Notes: a model not told the origin generated them from the letters alone. Shown: positions 33,740 to 43,994, counted from the stretch's first letter. The stretch: DNA of 64,000 nt from JAAXHE01 sp964551635 (GCA_964551635.1 CAZKDZ010000211.1:1-64000), one strand, 5' to 3'. Translations and numbers: made by a program.

Positions 33740-34438
33740 ATGGCCGGGCGCAACGGCAGACGATACAAGGCGGCGCTTTCAGGGATTGATCGGCGCGCGC
33801 AATATTCAATCGAAGACGCGGTTTCCCTGCTGAAGGAAATGCCGGTGCCGAAATTCGATCAAACGGTAGAAATGGCCATGCGGCTGGGCGTGGACCCGCG
33901 TCAGGCCGATCAGCAGATCCGCGGTACAGTGATGCTGCCGCACGGGTTGGGAAAGACGATTCGCGTGGTTGTGTTCGCCAAGGGCGAGCAGGCGGCGGCA
34001 GCCGAAGCAGCCGGAGCGGATGTTGTGGGAGCCGACGATCTGGCCGAACGGATCAATGGCGGCTGGACAGATTTCGACGTGGCCATCGCGGCGCCGGACA
34101 TGATGAGCGTTGTCGGACGCCTGGGAAGGATTCTGGGCCCCAGAGGGTTGATGCCCAACCCCAAGAGCGGCACGGTTACACCGGACGTGGCCCGGGCGGT
34201 GGCGGAAGCCAAGGCGGGTCGCGTGGAGTATCGCGCGGACCGGAACGGGAATGTCCACGCGCCGGTGGGCAGGATTTCCTTCGAAGAAGACCGGCTGGTC
34301 GAGAATGCCCGGACGCTTTTCGATACGATTCTCCGTGCGCGTCCTTCATCCGCCAAGGGACAGTATGTCAGGTCCGTGACCCTCGCGACCACCATGGGGC
34401 CGGGCGTACGGATCGATCGGTCCAGCGTGACAAACTGA
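33740..34438 (+). CDS. rplA: 50S ribosomal protein L1
   Basis: A 232-residue L1, the mobile stalk protein near the E site and a translational repressor of its own operon in many bacteria. Conserved segments VEMAMRLGVDPRQAD and GPRGLMPNPKSGTVT are present. The start follows AGGAGG. Confidence 0.97.
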   Translation: MAGRNGRRYKAALSGIDRRAQYSIEDAVSLLKEMPVPKFDQTVEMAMRLGVDPRQADQQIRGTVMLPHGLGKTIRVVVFAKGEQAAAAEAAGADVVGADDLAERINGGWTDFDVAIAAPDMMSVVGRLGRILGPRGLMPNPKSGTVTPDVARAVAEAKAGRVEYRADRNGNVHAPVGRISFEEDRLVENARTLFDTILRARPSSAKGQYVRSVTLATTMGPGVRIDRSSVTN

Positions 34439-34470
34439 CCGCGGGAATCCGCGCAACGGAAGGAAAGAGG

Positions 34471-35007
34471 ATGCCAACGGATGAAAAAGTCAGCGCTGTC
34501 GAGGAATTAACCGGTCTGATGACACGGTCTCAGGGGTTTTATCTGGCCGATTTCACCGGGCTGGATGTCCCCGATGTCACCCGACTTCGAAAACGACTGC
34601 GCGACGAGGACATCATCTATCGGGTCGTCAAGAATCGTCTGGCCCTGATCGCTGTAAAAAACGCCGGGATTCAGGGACTGGAAGACGTTTTGCAGGGTCC
34701 GACCGGCCTGGCAAGTTCCGAGTCCGATCCGGTAGCGGCTGTAAGGCTGCTTCACGAATTCGCATCGGAGACCAACGGTCTGCCGAGGATCAAGGGCGGC
34801 TTTGCGGACGGACGGGTTTTTCGCGAGGATCAGCTGGAGACGCTTGCCCTGCTTCCATCGAGGGAAGTGTTGCTGGGACAGTTGGTTTCCTCGGTTCAGA
34901 GCCCGCTGGCCGGACTGGTGTTCTGCCTTGGCGGCCTGATCCAGAGCCTGGTGCTGGTTCTGAACGAAGTTGCAGGGAAGAAAGGTGAAGCCGCGGAGGA
35001 AAATTAG
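34471..35007 (+). CDS. rplJ: 50S ribosomal protein L10
   Basis: A 178-residue L10, base of the L7/L12 stalk: the N-terminal rRNA-binding part includes YLADFTGLDVPDVTRLRKRL and RVVKNRLALIA, and a C-terminal helix binds L7/L12 dimers. Only 32 nt separate it from rplA, leaving no room for the long L10 leader known from E. coli. Confidence 0.96.
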   Translation: MPTDEKVSAVEELTGLMTRSQGFYLADFTGLDVPDVTRLRKRLRDEDIIYRVVKNRLALIAVKNAGIQGLEDVLQGPTGLASSESDPVAAVRLLHEFASETNGLPRIKGGFADGRVFREDQLETLALLPSREVLLGQLVSSVQSPLAGLVFCLGGLIQSLVLVLNEVAGKKGEAAEEN

Positions 35008-35060
35008 ACATTACCTAATATCCGTTTCCATCATCAAGACAAGACCTACGGAGGACGTCC

Positions 35061-35441
35061 ATGGCAATCGCAGACATTATCGATGAGATCGAGAAGCTTT
35101 CCGTACTGGAACTGGCCGAACTTGTCAAGGCGCTCGAAGAAAAATTCGGCGTGAGCGCCCAGGCGATGGTCGCCGCGCCCGCGGCCGGCGCCGGCGCAGG
35201 AGCGGACGTAGAGGCTGAAGAAGAAGAACAGACGGAATTCGACGTGGTATTGAACGCGATCGGCGACAAGAAGATTCAGGTAATCAAGGTGGTACGGAGC
35301 GTCACGAGCCTTGGCTTGAAAGAAGCCAAAGAACTCGTCGACGGTGCGCCTCGCAGCGTCAAGGAGGGAGTCTCCAGGGAGGAGGCCGACCAGATCAAAG
35401 CCGAACTGGAGGAGGTAGGAGCCGTTGTAGAGATAAAATAG
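35061..35441 (+). CDS. rplL: 50S ribosomal protein L7/L12
   Basis: A 126-residue L7/L12: N-terminal dimerisation domain (LSVLELAELVKALEEKFGV), an Ala/Gly-rich hinge, and the C-terminal factor-binding domain (TEFDVVLNAIGDKKIQVIKV, GLKEAKELVDGAP). It recruits translational GTPases. The start follows GGAGGACGTCC. Confidence 0.97.
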   Translation: MAIADIIDEIEKLSVLELAELVKALEEKFGVSAQAMVAAPAAGAGAGADVEAEEEEQTEFDVVLNAIGDKKIQVIKVVRSVTSLGLKEAKELVDGAPRSVKEGVSREEADQIKAELEEVGAVVEIK

Positions 35442-35504
35442 CCGGGCCGAACTGCATTCCTGCCTTCAATCATTGGTCGATTTCACCAGAGGAGCGTGAT
35501 CATC

Positions 35505-38500
35505 TTGGCGAAAAAAGGACTTATAGACAGGAAGTCGTACGGAAAGATCGCTTCTGCCATCGAAATGCCGAATCTTCTGGATATCCAGATTGATTCTTAC
35601 AACTGGTTTTTGCAAAAGGACGTACCGCCTGGCGAACGTGGCAAACAGGGCCTCCAGGCGGTTTTCCATAGCATTTTCCCCATCAGCGACGTTCACAGGC
35701 TGTTTTCGCTCGAGTTTGTAGACTATTCCATTGGCACACCCAAATACGACGTGGGTGAGTGCCTGGAGCGCGGTACCACCTACGCGGTTCCTCTCCGCGC
35801 CACGCTGAGGTTGATTTCCCGCGAAAAGCAGGACAACAAAGAGTTTCGGATCAAGGATATCGTTGAGCAGACCGTATTCCTGGGCGAACTGCCGCTGATG
35901 ACCGATGAGGGCACGTTCATTGTCAACGGTTCCGAACGGGTCATCGTAAGTCAGCTCCACAGGTCTCCGGGAGTCTTTTTCGATGAAACCATTCATCCGA
36001 ACGGGAAACGTCTCTATTCCGCCCGGATCATTCCATACAAGGGCGCCTGGCTGGAATTCAGTCTGGACATTAACGACATAATGTACGTGCATATAGACAG
36101 GAAACGGAAGCTTCCGTTTACCACGTTTCTGCGCGCACTGGGTTTCAGCCGGAACGAAGAGATCCTGAGCCTCTTTCACGTAAACACGACGGTGAAAGTC
36201 AACGAGGAGCTGGTTGGCGCGGTCGCGATGGAGGACGTGGTCGACAAAGAGACAGGCGAAGTGATCGTCGAGGCCTACCAGACCGTGACGGAAGAGCATG
36301 TGCAGGCGTTGAAGAATGCACGAGTCAACCGTCTGACCATACTGGACGTGGACGCCGAGAACGATGGTGGCGTCATTGCCAACACCCTGCAGAAGGACCC
36401 TTGTGACAACGAAGAAGAAGCGCTCTCCCGCATCTACAATCTGCTGCGTCCGGGCGACCCGCCGAATCTCGAGACCGCTCGCGGCCTGCTCGAGCGCCAG
36501 TTTTTCAGCCCAAAGCGATATCAGTTGGGCGAGGTCGGTCGTTACCGATTGAATCAGCGCCTGAATCTCGACATTCCCCTTGAGTTTACCACGCTGTGCA
36601 TTGAGGATTTTCACAGGGTGATTCAATACCTGCTCGTTCTGTTCAAGGGGGAAGGCTATACGGACGACATCGACCATCTGGGCAATCGTCGCATCCGGAC
36701 CGTGGGCGAACTTCTGTCCTATCACTTCTCGACAGGTCTGGTCAGAATGGCCCGGACGATCCGGGAGCGGATGAGTCTCAGGGACACGGAACAGATTACG
36801 CCGCAGGACCTGGTCAATGCCAGGACCGTATCGACAGTGGTGCAAGCCTTTTTCGGCAGCAGCCAGCTCTCCCAGTTTTTGCAGCAGACCAATCCGCTGG
36901 ACGAACTGTCCCATAAGCGGCGGCTGTCCGCCCTGGGCCCCGGTGGCCTGACACGCGACCGGGCCGGATTCGAGGTTCGCGATGTACACCATACGCACTA
37001 CGGACGTATCTGCCCCATAGAAACGCCCGAAGGTCCCAATATCGGACTCATCGCGAACATTTCCACCTACGCCAAGATCAACGCCCTGGGCTTTCTGGAA
37101 ACCCCGTACCGTGTTGTGAAAAATGGACGGGTTACCTCCAGGATCGAGTATCTCTCCGCGGACGAGGAAGACAAACACACGATCGCCCAGGCAAACGCAA
37201 TGCTCGATGCCGACGGGCGGTTCCGTGATTCCGCCGTTCAGGCCCGACGGCGAGGCGACTTCCCGCTCGTGGACCCCTCGGAAGTGGACTATATGGATGT
37301 CTCCCCCTGCCAGCTGGTGAGTACGGCGGCGTCCCTGATTCCGTTTCTGGAGCACGACGATGCCAACCGTGCGCTGATGGGCTCGAATATGCAACGGCAG
37401 GCGGTTCCGCTGCTCCGGACGGAGGCGCCGTTCGTGGGAACCGGAATGGAACACGCCGTCGCGGTGGATTCCAAGGCGGTCGTAACGGCGAGGAGCCCGG
37501 GAACGGTCACCTACGTCAGCGCGGACAAGATTGTGGTCAAACGGCGCAAGGGGCGCGACGTGGAGATGATCGACCTGTTCGACGAAGACGTCTACCGGCT
37601 GATCAAATTCAAGCGGTCGAATCAGGATTTCTGTATCAGCCAGAAGCCGCTCGTTCAGGTCGGAGACCGGGTTGAAGCGGGCGCTCTGCTGGCTGACGGT
37701 TGCGCTACGGACCGCGGAGACCTCGCGCTCGGAGCGAACGTGCTTTGCGCGTTCATGTCGTGGAACGGATACAATTTCGAGGACGCGATCATCGTGTCCG
37801 AACGACTGTTGAAGAAAGATATCTTCACTTCCATTTCCATAGAGGAGTTCGAGCTCCAGGTGCGCGACACCAAGCGGGGCGTGGAGGAAATCACCAGGGA
37901 AATTCCGAACGTCAGCGAGCAGGCCGTGCGCAACCTGGATGAACAGGGCATCGTTCGGGCGGGCGCGGAGGTGACATCCGGGGACATTCTCGTGGGCAAG
38001 GTAACGCCCAAAGGTGAAACGGAGCTCTCGCCTGAAGAGCGTCTCCTGCGCGCGATTTTCGGAGAAAAAGCGGGGGACGTCCGAGACGCCTCCTTGAAAG
38101 CGCCGTCCGGTATGGACGGTGTCGTGATGGACCGGAAGGTTTTTTCACGAAAGGACAGGGAAAAAACGCGCAAGGCCGACAAGGAGAAAACCGCCGCGGT
38201 CAAGAAACAGATCCAGGAGAAAATCAAGTCCATTAAGGACAGCAGAGACGAACAGATGGCGGAGTTGCTGCGGGGCGAAAAACTGAATCTGCTGCGGAAC
38301 ACGGAAGACGGCTCGGTAGCTGCCCGCAAGGGAAGGGTATTCGACGAGAAACTGGCGGAAAAACTCGATCTGGACGTCGTGAGACCGGACGATTCCTGGG
38401 TCTACGACGACGTGGCCAACCACAAAGCAGACCGCATTCTCGAGCTGTCCGAAAATCTGGTCCGGGCCGCGGAAGACGAACTTGAGCGGGAACTTGAAAA

Positions 38501-39272
38501 AATCGCGCGCGGCGACGAACTGCCGCCGGGCATCGTACAGCTTGTCAAGGTGTATATCGCGCGCAAGCGAAAGCTGATGGTCGGCGACAAGATGGCAGGG
38601 CGCCACGGAAACAAGGGAGTGGTTTCGATAATCGTACCTGAGGAGGACATGCCGTATCTGCCCGACGGTACCCCGATCGACATTATCCTTAACCCGCTGG
38701 GCGTGCCTTCCCGGATGAATCTCGGACAGATCCTCGAGACCCACCTCGGTTGGGCGGCCAGGGCGCTGGACCTTCATGTCGCCACGCCGGTCTTCGACGG
38801 CGCGACCCTGGAGGATATCAAGACCGCGCTCGATCAGGCCAGTCTGCCGGAATCCGGCAAGACGGTGCTGTTCGACGGCAAGACCGGAAAGCCATTCGAC
38901 AAGGAAGTCATGGTCGGTTACATATATATGTTGAAGCTGTCACATCTTGTCAGCGACAAGATCCATGCCCGCTCCATTGGACCCTATTCGCTGGTAACGC
39001 AACAGCCCCTTGGCGGCAAGGCGCAGTTCGGAGGCCAGCGATTCGGCGAGATGGAGGTGTGGGCGCTGGAGGCCTACGGCGCCGCATATATGCTGCAGGA
39101 GATGCTGACGGTCAAGTCCGATGATGTTGCAGGACGTTCAAAGATCTACGAAGCGATCGTAAAGGGCGAGAATCCACCTGAGCCGGGGGTTCCCGAGTCT
39201 TTCAACGTGCTGGTGAAGGAATTGCAGAGCCTCTGTCTGGACGTGGTCCTGGAGAATGGTCAGGGTGGATGA
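35505..39272 (+). CDS. rpoB: DNA-directed RNA polymerase subunit beta
   Basis: A 1255-residue beta subunit with all expected landmarks: the rifampicin cluster FFGSSQLSQF...HKRRLSALGPGGLTR, CPIETPEGPNIGLI, NGYNFEDAI and GDKMAGRHGNKG. A TTG start at 35505 is preferred, 10 nt after GAGGAG; the in-frame GTG at 35496 lies too close to that site. In the rifampicin cluster, the residue equivalent to E. coli Asp516 is Gln and Ser522 is Asp. rpoC follows with an ATGA overlap. Confidence 0.97.
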   Translation: MAKKGLIDRKSYGKIASAIEMPNLLDIQIDSYNWFLQKDVPPGERGKQGLQAVFHSIFPISDVHRLFSLEFVDYSIGTPKYDVGECLERGTTYAVPLRATLRLISREKQDNKEFRIKDIVEQTVFLGELPLMTDEGTFIVNGSERVIVSQLHRSPGVFFDETIHPNGKRLYSARIIPYKGAWLEFSLDINDIMYVHIDRKRKLPFTTFLRALGFSRNEEILSLFHVNTTVKVNEELVGAVAMEDVVDKETGEVIVEAYQTVTEEHVQALKNARVNRLTILDVDAENDGGVIANTLQKDPCDNEEEALSRIYNLLRPGDPPNLETARGLLERQFFSPKRYQLGEVGRYRLNQRLNLDIPLEFTTLCIEDFHRVIQYLLVLFKGEGYTDDIDHLGNRRIRTVGELLSYHFSTGLVRMARTIRERMSLRDTEQITPQDLVNARTVSTVVQAFFGSSQLSQFLQQTNPLDELSHKRRLSALGPGGLTRDRAGFEVRDVHHTHYGRICPIETPEGPNIGLIANISTYAKINALGFLETPYRVVKNGRVTSRIEYLSADEEDKHTIAQANAMLDADGRFRDSAVQARRRGDFPLVDPSEVDYMDVSPCQLVSTAASLIPFLEHDDANRALMGSNMQRQAVPLLRTEAPFVGTGMEHAVAVDSKAVVTARSPGTVTYVSADKIVVKRRKGRDVEMIDLFDEDVYRLIKFKRSNQDFCISQKPLVQVGDRVEAGALLADGCATDRGDLALGANVLCAFMSWNGYNFEDAIIVSERLLKKDIFTSISIEEFELQVRDTKRGVEEITREIPNVSEQAVRNLDEQGIVRAGAEVTSGDILVGKVTPKGETELSPEERLLRAIFGEKAGDVRDASLKAPSGMDGVVMDRKVFSRKDREKTRKADKEKTAAVKKQIQEKIKSIKDSRDEQMAELLRGEKLNLLRNTEDGSVAARKGRVFDEKLAEKLDLDVVRPDDSWVYDDVANHKADRILELSENLVRAAEDELERELEKIARGDELPPGIVQLVKVYIARKRKLMVGDKMAGRHGNKGVVSIIVPEEDMPYLPDGTPIDIILNPLGVPSRMNLGQILETHLGWAARALDLHVATPVFDGATLEDIKTALDQASLPESGKTVLFDGKTGKPFDKEVMVGYIYMLKLSHLVSDKIHARSIGPYSLVTQQPLGGKAQFGGQRFGEMEVWALEAYGAAYMLQEMLTVKSDDVAGRSKIYEAIVKGENPPEPGVPESFNVLVKELQSLCLDVVLENGQGG

Positions 39273-42200
39273 GTACCGATGGCGGGGTCATCTTTTCGTT
39301 TGATTTCGATCGCAAAAAGGGGGTAAGGCCCGTGGCGGACATCAACACTTCCAAGCGGCCCACAGAGTTCAACTCGATTCGAATTCAACTGGCTTCACCT
39401 GAAACGATCCGCGGCTGGTCGCGCGGCGAGGTGACGAAGCCGGAAACCATCAATTACCGGTCGTTCAAGCCGGAGCGCGACGGGCTGTTCTGCGAGCGCA
39501 TCTTCGGTCCGGTAAAAGATTGGGAATGCAGTTGCGGCAAGTATAAGAGGATTCGTTACCGGGGTGTGGTCTGCGACCGGTGCGGCGTTGAAGTGACCCA
39601 ATCGAAAGTGCGGCGCGAGCGGCTGGGCCATATCGAACTGGCGGTACCGGTCTCGCATATCTGGTTCTTCAAGTCGCTTCCGTCCCGCATGGGGTATCTG
39701 CTGGACATAACAATTCGCAACCTGGAAAGGATCATTTACTACGAGTCATATGTCGTGTTGGATCCCGGCGACGCGCCGGATCTGAAGTATAAGGACCTTC
39801 TCTCCGAAGATGAAGCATTCGAACTGGAAGCCAAAGGGTACAGCTTTGAGGCGGATATGGGTGCGGTCGCGCTAAAGAAGCTGCTTGGCGAAATAGACAT
39901 TGAGGAGCTGTCCGCGGAGTTGCGCACCCAGGCACGTATGGAAACCTCCGTTCAACGCAAACAGGAGGCATTGAAACGACTCAAGGTGGTCGAGGCATTT
40001 CGTCAGTCCGACAACCATCCGTCCTGGATGATACTGGATGTCATCCCCGTAATCCCGCCGGACCTTCGCCCGCTGGTGCCCCTGGAAGGCGGAAGGTTCG
40101 CCACGTCGGATTTGAACGATCTGTACCGGCGGGTCATCAACCGGAACAACAGGCTGAAGAAACTGATTGAAATCAAGGCGCCGGAGGTGATCCTGCGTAA
40201 CGAGAAACGCATGCTTCAGGAAGCTGTCGACGCCCTGTTCGACAATGGCCGCAGATCTCGAGCGGTACGTGGAGACGGAAACCGCTCGCTGAAGTCGCTG
40301 TCGGACCTGCTGAAGGGAAAGCAGGGCCGATTCCGCCAGAATCTGCTCGGCAAACGGGTCGACTATTCCGGACGGTCGGTAATCGTCGTCGACCCCAACC
40401 TCAAGCTGCATCAATGCGGGCTTCCAAAGCACATGGCGCTTGAACTGTTCAAGCCGTTCATCATCAAGAAACTGGAAGAGCGAGGATTGGTCCAGACCGT
40501 CAAGAGCGCGAAAAAGCTCGTAGAGCGCGAACGGGTCGAAGTCTGGGACATTCTGGAGGACATCATCCAGGATCACTATGTCCTGTTAAACCGTGCGCCA
40601 ACGCTCCACCGGCTGGGCATCCAGGCGTTTCAGCCCGTGCTTGTGGAGGGGAAGGCGATTCGCATTCACCCGTTGGTGTGCGCCGCGTTCAATGCCGACT
40701 TCGACGGCGACCAAATGGCGGTCCACGTGCCTTTGTCGTTCGAGGCGCAAATCGAGGCCCGCGTACTGATCATGTCCGCCAACAACATGCTCAAGCCTGC
40801 GGACGGGTCCGCTGTGATTGTGCACAATCCGCAGGACATCGCCATGGGTTGTTATTATCTGACCAAAATGGTCCAGCAGTCCGACAGGAATCATCTCAAG
40901 GCGTTCGGGAGTCCCAACGAAGCGCTGATTGCGCATGATTACGGAAAGATCGCCCTCCACGAAGCCATTCGTCTCCGAGTCGACGGGAAGCTGCTGACCA
41001 CCACCGTCGGACAGGTCATCTTCAACGAAATCCTGCCCGACGGAATGCCCTACGTCAACCAGATGGTGGACAAACCCGTGATTCAGAAGGTAACCACCGA
41101 CGTCCACCGCCGGTTCGGGAATCGGGCGACCGTCGAATTCGCCGACGGTCTAAAGCGATTGGGATATGACTATGCCACCCAGTCGGGGGTGACGGTTTCG
41201 ATGGACGACGTCGTGGTTCCGCCCAAAAAGCAGGAGCTCATCGACAGGGCCAAGGGCGAGGTCGACCGCATTCTGCAGCAATACGTCCACGGCGTCATCA
41301 CAGAGGGCGAGCGATACAACAAGGTCATCGACGTCTGGCAGCACACGACGAACAACATTGCCGAAATGATGAACGAGGCCCTGGAGCATTCGGAGGCCGG
41401 ATTCAACTCGATCTACATCATGAAGGACTCCGGCGCACGCGGAAGCGACGATCAGGTGAAACAGCTGGGCGGTATGCGGGGGTTGATGAACAAGCCGCAG
41501 AAGAAACTCACCGGAGCGATCGGTGAAATTATCGAAACGCCCATCGTTGCCTCCTTTAAGGAGGGGCTCTCGGTGCTCGAGTATTTCATATCCACGCACG
41601 GCGCAAGAAAAGGATTGGCCGACACGGCGCTGAAGACCGCCGAAGCGGGCTACCTGACGCGTCGAATGGTGGATGTGGCGCAGGACGGCGTGATAAGCGA
41701 GGTGGACTGCGGCACCATTATGGGCATCGAACTCGAAGCGCTCAAGGAAGGTGAGGAGGTGGTCGAGCCGCTGGCGGACCGCATCGTGGGCCGCACGCTT
41801 CTGGAGGATGTGTTCGACCCCATCGGCGGCGAAATCATCGTGGAGAGCGATATGCTCCTGGACGAGGCATCGGCCGCCACAATCGCCGACGCCGGCGTGG
41901 AGCGGGTGAATGTGCGCTCGGTGTTGACCTGTGAGGCCCGGCGCGGCATCTGCGCCAAGTGCTATGGTCGCAACCTCGCCACGGGAAGACTCGTAGACAT
42001 CGGCGAGGCCGTCGGCGTGATTGCCGCCCAGAGTGTCGGTGAACCCGGCACCCAGCTCACCTTGCGGACTTTCCATATTGGAGGTACGTCCAGCCGGATC
42101 GCGGAACAGGCCGAAATCGTCGCCAAACGGGCGGGCGTCGTGAGGTTCATCAATATGGACTCCGTCGCCCGGAGCGACGGTCAGCGAATCGCGGTAGGCA

Positions 42201-43420
42201 GGAACGGAGAGTTCGAGGTACAGGACGACCAGGGTCGTCCGCGCGGCGGTCACTATTACGTTCCCTACGGCGCCGTGCTGCAGGTCGAGGACGAGCAGCA
42301 GGTTGACGAAAACCAGGTCCTTTACGAATGGGATCCCTATAATAACATTATCGTATCCAACAGACCGGGTACCGTCGAATTCGTAGATCTCGTCGAAGGC
42401 GTGACGTACCGCGAAGAGGCCGACGAGACCACGGGTCTTGCGGCGCAGGTGGTTACCGAACACAGGGATCGGACCCTTTCTCCGCGGATTCGAATTGTCG
42501 ATGTCGACGGGGATGAAGTCGGTCACTACATCATCCCCGTTGGCGCTCGTCTCGTGGTACACGACCAGGACCGGATCGGCGCCGGAGATACGCTGGCGAA
42601 GATCCCGCGCGAGCGGAGCAAGACACGGGATATTACCGGCGGATTGCCCCGCGTCGCCGAACTCTTCGAGGCGCGGCGCCCCAAGGATCCGGCCGTGGTC
42701 ACCGAGATCGACGGTTCCGTCAGTTTCGGCGGACTCGTACGGGGTTCCAGGACGGTAATCGTCACGTCCGATGACGGTGAGGAGCGGAAATACACGATTC
42801 CGTACGGAAAACACCTCCGCGTCCAGGAGAACGACCGCGTACAGGCCGGTGAACAGCTGTCGGAGGGGTCGGTAAATCCGCACGATATTCTGCAGATTCA
42901 GGGTATCCAGGCGGTGCAGGAGTACCTGGTGAACGAAATCCAGGCCGTCTACCGTATGCAGGGAGTCCGGATCAACGACAAGCACATCGAGTGCATTGTG
43001 CGCCAGATGCTGCAGAAAGTCCAGGTTACGGATCCGGGCGACACGAATTTCCTGGAAGGAGAAACGGTGGATCGCTTCCGTTTCAGGGACGAGAACGACA
43101 AGGTGATTGCGGAAGGCGGCGATCCGGCCACGTTCCAGCCCGTGTTGCTGGGCATTACAAGGGCTTCCCTGATGACCGACAGCTTTATCTCCGCCGCGTC
43201 GTTCCAGGAGACCACACGCGTGTTGACGGAGGCCTCGGTGCAGGGCAAGATGGACGGCCTGCTGGGGCTGAAGGAAAACGTAATCATCGGGCACCTGATT
43301 CCCGCTGGAACCGGTTCGGAGCGGTACCGCGAGATCCAGGCGGTGTCGCTCGAAAAGGAGGCCGAGGACGTACCGGAAGAGGGCCTTGAAAACGTCGGAC
43401 TACCGCCGATAAATGCTTGA
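39269..43420 (+). CDS. rpoC: DNA-directed RNA polymerase subunit beta'
   Basis: A 1383-residue beta' subunit. The N-terminal zinc ligands are C87, C89, C102 and C105; the catalytic Mg2+ motif NADFDGD is at 475-481; the second zinc site includes CEARRGICAKCYGR. The start overlaps the rpoB stop. A consensus promoter for the next operon overlaps its last codons. Confidence 0.97.
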   Translation: MSTDGGVIFSFDFDRKKGVRPVADINTSKRPTEFNSIRIQLASPETIRGWSRGEVTKPETINYRSFKPERDGLFCERIFGPVKDWECSCGKYKRIRYRGVVCDRCGVEVTQSKVRRERLGHIELAVPVSHIWFFKSLPSRMGYLLDITIRNLERIIYYESYVVLDPGDAPDLKYKDLLSEDEAFELEAKGYSFEADMGAVALKKLLGEIDIEELSAELRTQARMETSVQRKQEALKRLKVVEAFRQSDNHPSWMILDVIPVIPPDLRPLVPLEGGRFATSDLNDLYRRVINRNNRLKKLIEIKAPEVILRNEKRMLQEAVDALFDNGRRSRAVRGDGNRSLKSLSDLLKGKQGRFRQNLLGKRVDYSGRSVIVVDPNLKLHQCGLPKHMALELFKPFIIKKLEERGLVQTVKSAKKLVERERVEVWDILEDIIQDHYVLLNRAPTLHRLGIQAFQPVLVEGKAIRIHPLVCAAFNADFDGDQMAVHVPLSFEAQIEARVLIMSANNMLKPADGSAVIVHNPQDIAMGCYYLTKMVQQSDRNHLKAFGSPNEALIAHDYGKIALHEAIRLRVDGKLLTTTVGQVIFNEILPDGMPYVNQMVDKPVIQKVTTDVHRRFGNRATVEFADGLKRLGYDYATQSGVTVSMDDVVVPPKKQELIDRAKGEVDRILQQYVHGVITEGERYNKVIDVWQHTTNNIAEMMNEALEHSEAGFNSIYIMKDSGARGSDDQVKQLGGMRGLMNKPQKKLTGAIGEIIETPIVASFKEGLSVLEYFISTHGARKGLADTALKTAEAGYLTRRMVDVAQDGVISEVDCGTIMGIELEALKEGEEVVEPLADRIVGRTLLEDVFDPIGGEIIVESDMLLDEASAATIADAGVERVNVRSVLTCEARRGICAKCYGRNLATGRLVDIGEAVGVIAAQSVGEPGTQLTLRTFHIGGTSSRIAEQAEIVAKRAGVVRFINMDSVARSDGQRIAVGRNGEFEVQDDQGRPRGGHYYVPYGAVLQVEDEQQVDENQVLYEWDPYNNIIVSNRPGTVEFVDLVEGVTYREEADETTGLAAQVVTEHRDRTLSPRIRIVDVDGDEVGHYIIPVGARLVVHDQDRIGAGDTLAKIPRERSKTRDITGGLPRVAELFEARRPKDPAVVTEIDGSVSFGGLVRGSRTVIVTSDDGEERKYTIPYGKHLRVQENDRVQAGEQLSEGSVNPHDILQIQGIQAVQEYLVNEIQAVYRMQGVRINDKHIECIVRQMLQKVQVTDPGDTNFLEGETVDRFRFRDENDKVIAEGGDPATFQPVLLGITRASLMTDSFISAASFQETTRVLTEASVQGKMDGLLGLKENVIIGHLIPAGTGSERYREIQAVSLEKEAEDVPEEGLENVGLPPINA

Positions 43421-43445
43421 CAAGCAGGCATTGAATTGGTATAAT
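43417..43445 (+). promoter_or_regulatory. perfect consensus sigma70 promoter before rpsL
   Basis: TTGACA (43417-43422), exactly 17 nt, then TATAAT (43440-43445). The -35 overlaps the last sense codon and stop of rpoC. It would drive rpsL-rpsG-fusA-tuf and onward as a separate strong unit with a leader of about 85-90 nt. Confidence 0.9.
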
Positions 43446-43539
43446 GAAAGTCTATGGCCGATTTTCCGGAAACGTCAGGATCCGTCTCCGATTGGATTCG
43501 GTCGCGTTGCACCTGATATGAACCATACTGGAGGTTGAA

Positions 43540-43911
43540 TTGCCCACCATTAATCAGCTGGTGCGCAAGGGGAGGAAGCTGAAGGCAAAGCGATCTTCTG
43601 CCCCGGCATTGCGGGGATGCCCTCAAAAGCGGGGTGTCTGCACGCGCGTATATACCACAACCCCCAAAAAGCCAAACTCCGCCCTGAGAAAGGTTGCGCG
43701 CGTCCGACTTACAAACGGGATGGAGGTCACGGCATATATCCCGGGAGAAGGACACAATCTCCAGGAACACTCCGTGGTGCTTATCCGGGGTGGCCGGGTA
43801 CGGGATCTGCCTTCGGTCCGGTATCACATTATCCGTGGCGTTCTGGACACGACCGGCGTTGCCGACAGGAAACAGGGTCGGTCCAAATACGGCACGAAAA
43901 CGCCTCAATAG
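43540..43911 (+). CDS. rpsL: 30S ribosomal protein S12
   Basis: A 123-residue S12, decoding-centre protein, with a TTG start after TGGAGG. The conserved TTTPKKPNSALRKV loop keeps K43 and K44. The second loop reads GGRVRDLPSVRYH: residue 88 is Arg instead of the usual Lys, and residue 92 is Ser instead of Gly. K88R is a classical streptomycin-resistance substitution in E. coli. The rest of the protein matches the family closely. Confidence 0.97.
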   Translation: MPTINQLVRKGRKLKAKRSSAPALRGCPQKRGVCTRVYTTTPKKPNSALRKVARVRLTNGMEVTAYIPGEGHNLQEHSVVLIRGGRVRDLPSVRYHIIRGVLDTTGVADRKQGRSKYGTKTPQ

Positions 43912-43994
43912 GGCATTCGTAGGTTCTGTAACAGGTTTGATTTGGGGGATAACGCAGGCTGTACACGGTGTGTCCCCCTTGTTTTGAGGGTAAC

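Noticed and set aside
34439..34470. L10 leader regulatory RNA before rplJ
   Set aside because: Only 32 nt separate rplA and rplJ, too short for a known L10 leader structure.
35466..37454. Long antisense open frame opposite rpoB
   Set aside because: It is the shadow of rpoB codon usage in G+C-rich DNA; no ribosome site, and the opposite strand is a certain gene.
41150..43294. Long antisense open frame opposite rpoC
   Set aside because: Shadow frame; rpoC motifs on the plus strand are unmistakable.
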